Shown: positions 58,292 through 64,000 of the stretch, piece by piece | Position numbering within the stretch: position 1 is the stretch's first letter | Layout of the letters: each line of letters starts with the position of its first letter | NCBI GenBank assembly: GCA_038049695.1 | Contig: CP142456.1 | Location: 69,467,922-69,531,921, forward strand | Direction of reading: 5' to 3' | Length of the DNA stretch: 64,000 nucleotides | DNA from: Cinnamomum chago | Taxonomy: Eukaryota; Streptophyta; Magnoliopsida; Laurales; Lauraceae | Translations under genes and position numbers: made by a program | The notes under the pieces: generated by a model | The model's input: only the letters and a program-made list of their open reading frames with translations | What the model was told of the DNA's origin: nothing | The model's database searches: none

Positions 58292-58302
58292 AACGTTGAG
58301 AT
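58075..58302 (+). promoter_or_regulatory. Promoter and leader of the unit 3 peptide gene
   Basis: TATATATA at 58184-58191 and a CT tract at 58261-58290. A short deletion near 58145 removes the cagcagcttc of the other copies. Confidence 0.6.
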
Positions 58303-58611
58303 ATGGGTTCTTTCAGAAGAAACCTATTGCCTTTAATATCCATTCTGTTCTTCGTCTTGATCTCGACTCGTCCTTATCTCTCTATGGCTAGGCCTTTAGG
58401 AGGAGAGTCGGGATTGAAGAAAAAAACCCACATGTTTCAATCTCTAAATCAAGGCAATCCTCCCTGTAGTTCGGATGGCACATCTGCACCAGGAGCTGGT
58501 GGGCACTGTCCAGCACCCCCCAAAGAAATGAACTTTGCAGTCCATGTTCCTACTACAGCACAGGCCTCTGCTTCTGAGGAGGCTTACAGCCAAGACAAGA
58601 TTCAGGGTTAG
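58303..58611 (+). CDS. Small secreted-peptide precursor 3 (CTNIP/SCREW-like, putative)
   Basis: 102 residues, intact, nearly identical to the gene at 26286: the same signal peptide (MGSFRRNLLPLISILFFVLI), basic linker, Cys pair C55/C69, and acidic C-terminus. The one residue change I see is Ala80 to Val, giving MNFAVH in place of MNFAAH; the other coding difference noted (Leu48 codon) is silent. The promoter and leader are retained, so of the four copies this and the gene at 26286 are the best candidates for function. Family assignment carries the same uncertainty as copy 1. The near-identity reflects recent duplication or gene conversion rather than proven selection. Confidence 0.7.
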   Translation: MGSFRRNLLPLISILFFVLISTRPYLSMARPLGGESGLKKKTHMFQSLNQGNPPCSSDGTSAPGAGGHCPAPPKEMNFAVHVPTTAQASASEEAYSQDKIQG

Positions 58612-58866
58612 ACGAGAGATTGGTGCAAGGACCCAAGACCAATAACACTCACACCTGAAAATATGAAAAGTTAGTTAAAAGAATAAGTGTTTCAGTTAAA
58701 AGAATAAGTGTTTCACACATGCAAGTAGTGTCGGTTAAAACAATAAGCACTTCATAATCCATACATGCAAATGGAAGTGGACGTGTCTGCTGATTCTAAA
58801 TCATTTCTTGTAGTCTTGTAATTTGATAATTGAATTTAAATATATGGGGTTTTCATGTTGAAATAT

Positions 58867-58920
<54 letters not shown>

Positions 58921-60352
58921 GAGTTGTGGCTTCAGAGCTTATAACATAGATACATATATGTATAATAATGAATGGGCCACCTCTCATGAACACCCCCTTT
59001 TGGTCCCAGCTGTTGGAATGTGGGGGCTTAATATGCCCCCACACGGTTTGCCCATAAGCTTCAATGGCATTTTAGCGTAATCTCAATTAAATGCCTTGAT
59101 CATGCATGCATATTGCGTTAATGCGGAGAGGCGTTCCCTCGGCTTAGATGGAGAAAGCGTTCTCTATATATTTGGACACTGAGATCCATAGAAATATGAA
59201 AAAAAAAAAAATCTAACAAGACAATGAGATTTGCAAAATTACCAGGGGCTGAAGATCACCAGCCTCGAGTCATCCTCTCTAAATTTTCCACCTGCACATC
59301 TATCGTGAACTTGGGCCATGCCAATTAGGGGGAGATGGTAGATTGAAAGATGTAATTGAGACCAAAGTGTATAGAAAAAATCAACTGATCTTTTAAATCA
59401 TCATAACCCTTTGATTTATGGTCCTCAAGTTTAATGGTTTTGGAAGGCATTGCGTTTTTTTAATTTTAATCCATCGGTAACAATCAGTTAGATGAGGGTG
59501 AAATTTGGGCACATACCCATTCTTTAGTGAGTAATGAGTTTAAGGGGTTGGATTGATTATATGAGGGTTCCATTAATTTGCTAGAAAAAATACGTGATCA
59601 CAAATATACTTCTTATTTCATAATTCTCCATTTATAATTAAAAGAAATATTATAAAGTACTCAAGTACTTTTAAAGATAGAAAAACTCCTGTTAAAGGAG
59701 CTCATGTGAATGTATGACAATCAAAGAAGGTGCGAAACATGCAAACGTTTTGGTGGAGATGGAAAAATATGATATATCGTGTTAATTAAATGACCCTAGC
59801 CATTATTAGTTGTAACTCCTTACTGTTTATTGGCTATGCACTGTGCAAATTCTTTGTGTAACATTTGAGCTATCTGAAGGATCGGTGTGTGGGAACCAAT
59901 TAGATAGATTAAAGGCAGGCCGTAAATAGGAAAACTCAAAAAGAGAAGCTGGAAAAAACGAATTCCACTTTATGTAACTAAATAATAACTAAAAAAAATT
60001 GATCATATAAAATATTGTTAAAAAGTGTCCTAATTATAGGTTCTAAGTTTCGATTTTTATTTATTCTTTTTTATTTTTCTTCTGATATTATTGTGATATT
60101 CTTGCAATGTTTTTTTTTTATTTCAAGAATATTTCAAATATGCAAAAAAAGTATTTAAAAAAAAAAACATCATCCCAATGAACTCAATCAATGGCATGGC
60201 AGAAGGTGAGAATTGATATTGCAGACTTCAGGTAGGCCTACGTGGGTTCTATTGATCATCCATGACTCCATGGATTGGTCATTCGCCTCTCTTAGAAAAT
60301 ATTTCATTCCCCGGCAGTACGTGCACAAATTTCAATCTACCATATCGACTTT
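58612..60352. other. 3' region of the unit 3 peptide gene and AT-rich spacer
   Basis: A 19-bp tandem doubling (gttaaaagaataagtgttt) lies at about 58674-58712. A long CT tract at 58869-58919 is the longest of the three units. No other gene. Confidence 0.55.
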
Positions 60353-60470
60353 TTTTTTTGCTTAAGGGTAAAATTGAATAGAGAAAAAAGGGGAGGGAAA
60401 CTTGAGCAAAAGCCCCCAAAGCCAAAAGGCTACACAAGAAACACCAATAAAAAAAACACCCTCTTTGACA
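60353..60470 (-). mobile_element. LINE 3' fragment (unit 3)
   Basis: Counterpart of 28284-28402, between atatcgactt repeats at about 60342 and 60471. Confidence 0.7.
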
Positions 60471-61267
60471 ATATCGACTTTGACAATGAGAATAGGCGCC
60501 AATCTACCATTTCGACTATGACAATGAGAGGCGAACCTGTCAAAAGCACCCTCTTTGGACCTTGCTGAGATCCTTTTTTGGTTTAGATACTGGGAGGTAG
60601 ACCAACATGTACTCGATCTTATCTGTGTTAAATGCGGGCATGTTTTGCTTGTTTATATATAATCAGAAAAACCAATTTACTGTATTGAAATTATAAAACG
60701 TTCGTTAGTATGTAATTTAAATATGAAGTAAAGATTTGTCTAGTTAAGGAAGTAGTTACTCATATAGAAAAAGAAAACTATAATTTATTTTTTTTCAGTT
60801 GGTATGATAGTGATATATAAATGAATTAAATATTAAAAATATTAGTTTTTTTTTTACTTCACCCTGGCCAACCTAGCCCTTGACAGTACGGTAAGGGCCA
60901 ATGGTCCTAATTTATCAAAGTAAATCAAAAGAAATTTAAATGATATATATATATATATATATATATCATCTCCAAACTGTACTGTTCATCCCTCTTGATT
61001 GTCGTTTACATGGATGAGCTCGGTAAAAAGTGCTCATTGCTAAAGGAAAAATGTCCAGTTGTCTATAGTGGACTTTTCTACATGGTCATGACCATAATCA
61101 TCAGTAATGTTTAATGGAAAAATGCCATGGAAAATATATCAATAAATCAATTTGTCAATGGTTCAAAATAGAAAATAAACAAAACATTTTGAATTTTTAC
61201 AGTTTTATTAATACCACATTTTTCTTACAATACTTTTAGTCTTGCTGACTTTTTAAAATCATGTATC
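60471..61267. other. AT-rich spacer with (AT)n tract
   Basis: Counterpart of 28414-29195; (AT)n at 60943-60966. No gene. Confidence 0.5.
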
Positions 61268-61815
61268 TGTTAGGAATGGAATTAGTGTTTTCTGATAATA
61301 TCACAATAATGTCAGGATTCTTTTTGAAAATATCATCACTAATTCTGACGTTGATCACAAATCTAAATGTTTCATAAGAAAGATTAAGTGGTGATTCAGC
61401 ATGATTTTGTGGCCACTCCAACTGCTAGAATAAGTGTTGGGTTTATGTATCTTGAATTCCGGGTTAATCAGATTGGTTCATTGGGTTTGGCCTATGACTG
61501 GGTGTGTATTTTGGTAATTGTATCAGGGCTTCGTTGGGGGCCAAGAAAGTGGAGATTATATATTGATGTAATCTGTAATCTTAGACTCTATAAAAGAGTC
61601 AAAGTTAGAGTTAGAGTTAGAGTTAGAGCTCTCTCCCATGAGTATCGGAGTCTTCCAAATCACGTGAAGCTTAATGGTGGAAAGTGTTCTTTATGGCGGA
61701 CATAGGCGAGTTTACCGAACCACATAAATATCCGTGTCTGATTTTCTCTATCTTGTGTGGTTTGATTGAACATTCGATCGTTGTGGTTCACGTTTTCGCA
61801 TGCATGCTTACAACA
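61268..61815 (+). mobile_element. Copia-type LTR remnant (unit 3)
   Basis: TGTTAGGAATGG ... GCTTACAACA, the same length as in unit 2 and almost identical to it, including the expanded gttaga repeat. It is followed by the decayed primer site tggtgtcaagag. Confidence 0.65.
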
Positions 61816-62380
61816 AGTGGTGTCAAGAGACCCAACAATAAGCAAATCCCATTCATCCAATCTTCATTTCATGGCCTAATAGAAGAGAATCATGAGCAGG
61901 GTTTTTATGAATAGCTCTTGGTATGTCAACGTAAAATAATAATCCTTTATTTTATCTTATCACCATCATCATTATTGGTAGAAAGGGAAGATTCATTAAA
62001 GAAAAACAGAAGGGCACAAAACAACTAGGGGTGTAACGGTTCGGTTAACCGCTTATTTTGGGGGAACCGTTAATTGAACCGTGAATTATGATTTTCAATT
62101 TAAAAAAATGGTAATCGTAACCACATTCGGAAAAACCGTTAAAAACCGTAACTGAACTGTATCCGTAAAAACTGTTAACAATCGTTTTGTCAACTTAAAA
62201 ACGGTTAAAAACCGAGAAAAAAATCATACACTTTAGTTTAGAATTATATACATATTTCATTTAGGTCTTTTATGGTTTTTTTAGTTTAGTGTAACAGTTT
62301 ATGACCAAATTAAAATGAGCTCCAAGTGAGAAACACATCTACCGAGTCTTGTTTTGACCCAATAGCAAGTATTGATACGA

Positions 62381-62412
<32 letters not shown>

Positions 62413-63256
62413 AAGAGGGTATCAAGAAAAGAACGACAAAACCCAAGTGAAGCAAATTAGTCATAGGGAGTGATTATTGATTATTCCTCATGTTTTACAT
62501 TTGCAACAATTCACTGATCAGTTTGCTTAAATCATAAACACTGAATGGAAATTGTAGAAGAAATCAGGTCATTCATTTTTTTTAATAATCAAGGTATGTA
62601 CATTTTTATATGTGGCCCTCTCATAATTTTATTTCTATATAGTGGCCCCCCAGGAAAAATTCTTGGGTCGATCCGCCCGGAGTAGAGATATAAAGGAGGA
62701 ATTGGAATGTTGAATTGAAAACTGGACGTGCCGAAATGGTTATAGGACGACCGCTACAAAAACATGTTGGTCAATGGAGAAAGGAATGAACGTGGTACAC
62801 GTACGAGACTTATGCAGCCGTAAAATTTTATCTAGACCATTCAAGTTCAATGCATGAAGCTCTCTGGACTTTGAACCATTCACCTACACGTGGTGAGAAT
62901 AACTTCGCAGAGTCTAGCATGAAAACCTCACTGGAGATAGAAGTTGAAGAGAAGTAACAACTGAGGGAAGAAGAAGAGAAAGAGCTGAAATGGTTCTATC
63001 ATCCAACTAACTTAAAATTCTTACAGAGAGCGATACTTGGATGTTATCACAAAGGAGTTTACAACAGAAAATGTGCTGTTAAAACTGAATGAGGGAAAGT
63101 GAGGAATACATGTCTTTTCATTTAGAAACCGTTACACTAACGTACGTAACTAATTTTAACTCATTCAGTGTCAGCTGAACAGAAACTGTTCTAGATGAGC
63201 AGGGCCATTAACTGACTCAACTGTCAGCTACCGTGTTCTTTATCAATAATATACAT
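61816..63256. other. Spacer, no gene recognised
   Basis: Counterpart of 29735-31169, unit-1-like from about 62030. hAT-like end TAGGGGTGTAACGG at about 62027; (CT)n at 62382-62409. Confidence 0.5.
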
Positions 63257-63361
63257 ATGATGGATTCGGATGCGGAGATTCTGATACGCGGTAGGAGATT
63301 TACGTGCGTTCCGGCGATTGAGAAGCTCCGTGGATCTCTTCGCATCTTGTCTTTCGTATGA
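63257..63361 (+). CDS. Conserved small ORF, unknown (unit 3)
   Basis: 34 residues, same as 31170-31274 including the double ATG and the GTATGA end. See that entry for doubts. Confidence 0.25.
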   Translation: MMDSDAEILIRGRRFTCVPAIEKLRGSLRILSFV

Positions 63362-64000
63362 AATGGAATAATCCCAACCCTAGGGCCCCCTTATCGTATA
63401 TAGTCAAGTTCCAAAGAGTCACACTTACTAGAGACTTCTTCACCAAGAAACTCACATCCACTAATCCTATTGGGAGTCTTTTTAGTGAGACTAGATCAAG
63501 TCTTACATTAAGTGAGATTGTATTCTCTGTTGGCATCTGCCCTACTTGATCTGACGTGGGACCCGTGGGACGTGGGCCACACGATTTCTTACAACATATG
63601 CTCACATGAAGTCCTGCACGTGAGGCCCACTTAGATGCCTATTTATTAGTGGGAGTGGGGTTCTTGGAAAGGTCTCTTGATAGGGGTCAAGATTAGTCCA
63701 ACCGAATCATCCTAGCCCTCGATTTAATAGCTTTAAAGTTTAGTGGTCTTTTCACCCATAGATTTCTTGGAGGTTGAATCCAGTGGAAGATAAGAGTGTG
63801 AAAGGGCCTACACTGATCAAGGAAGGGTCCAAGTGAGATCCTCGTAGCTGGATTGTATATGATGTTGCTCGTAGGAAAACATTTCTCTGGCATTCTTTGT
63901 TACCAGGAAATTTGCTTTTATGCAAGAAAAAGTAATGTACTATACCAAAAATTTGTAATGTGAAAATTATGTCAATGAATCATTTGCGTTACATGAGGAT
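63362..64000. other. Spacer to the window end
   Basis: Counterpart of 31275-31915, no gene. Near 63919 it shares with unit 2 the absence of four bases (atat) present in unit 1. Confidence 0.5.

Larger units (their letters stand above)
58021..64000. repeat. Segmental duplication unit 3 (runs off the window)
   Basis: Collinear with 25990-31930 of unit 1 and 40680-48750 of unit 2 (minus its L1). It lacks the L1 and carries the complete LINE fragment. Similarity alternates: unit-2-like at about 59690-59720 and 61150-61990, unit-1-like at about 60340-60420 and from about 62030. Confidence 0.9.

Noticed and set aside
61388-61705. 105-codon frame identical in units 2 and 3 (46143 and 61388)
   Set aside because: It lies inside the copia LTR remnant and includes the gttaga repeat; identity is explained by gene conversion.
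31213-63605. 101-codon minus-strand frames at 31213, 48049 and 63300 present in all units
   Set aside because: They are conserved only because the units are recent duplicates; no domain, signal or promoter, and they overlap the small plus-strand ORF.
1-64000. tRNA, rRNA, CRISPR arrays, bacterial-type operons or phage genes
   Set aside because: None seen; tRNA-like strings are retrotransposon primer sites, and repeats are transposon or microsatellite in nature.

Overview
The window is nuclear DNA of a flowering plant. It is AT-rich, full of LTR retrotransposons, L1-type LINEs and DNA transposons, and its copia elements start with primer-binding sites matching initiator-Met tRNA. The species cannot be told from the sequence. 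No long intact host gene is present. The only host-type coding sequences I can support are small secreted-peptide precursors of about 100 residues.

Positions 1-2257 are AT-rich intergenic DNA. Positions 2263-22190 are one Ty1/copia element (A) with matching LTRs and a perfect 5-bp target duplication (gatct). It has been split by three later insertions: a 10.1-kb Sirevirus-like copia element (B, 3698-13846) with its own LTRs, gag-pol and a third ORF; a 2.0-kb solo LTR (D, 16592-18581); and a truncated copia element on the minus strand (C, 18821-21511). Without them A would be about 5 kb, a normal copia length. All the retroelement ORFs are broken.

Positions 22.6-24.65 kb hold a purine/pyrimidine foldback element and a hAT element with a perfect 8-bp duplication.

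Positions 25.2-64.0 kb are a segmental array. Unit 1 (about 25188-38897), unit 2 (about 39927-56112) and unit 3 (about 58021 to the window end) are homologous, and a fourth, older partial copy lies at 57463-58020. Units 1 to 3 each carry a peptide gene with a CT-rich leader and a TATA box (26286, 40962, 58303). Unit 1 has a second paralog (32734), and unit 2 keeps an orphan peptide-type promoter whose gene body is gone. The precursors have a signal peptide, a basic linker, a Cys pair and an NFA(A/V)H block. The second paralog carries C-S-N-N-P around its first Cys, which suggests the CTNIP/SCREW phytocytokine family; this is inference from remembered family features.

The units differ by clean transposon insertions with empty sites in the sister unit (hAT at 36254, CACTA MITE at 48835, twin L1s at 42745 and 49251), which orders events after duplication. 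Unit 3 is a mosaic of unit-1-like and unit-2-like tracts, as expected from gene conversion or unequal exchange. The overall picture is a small peptide-gene family growing and decaying inside a transposon-rich tandem array.
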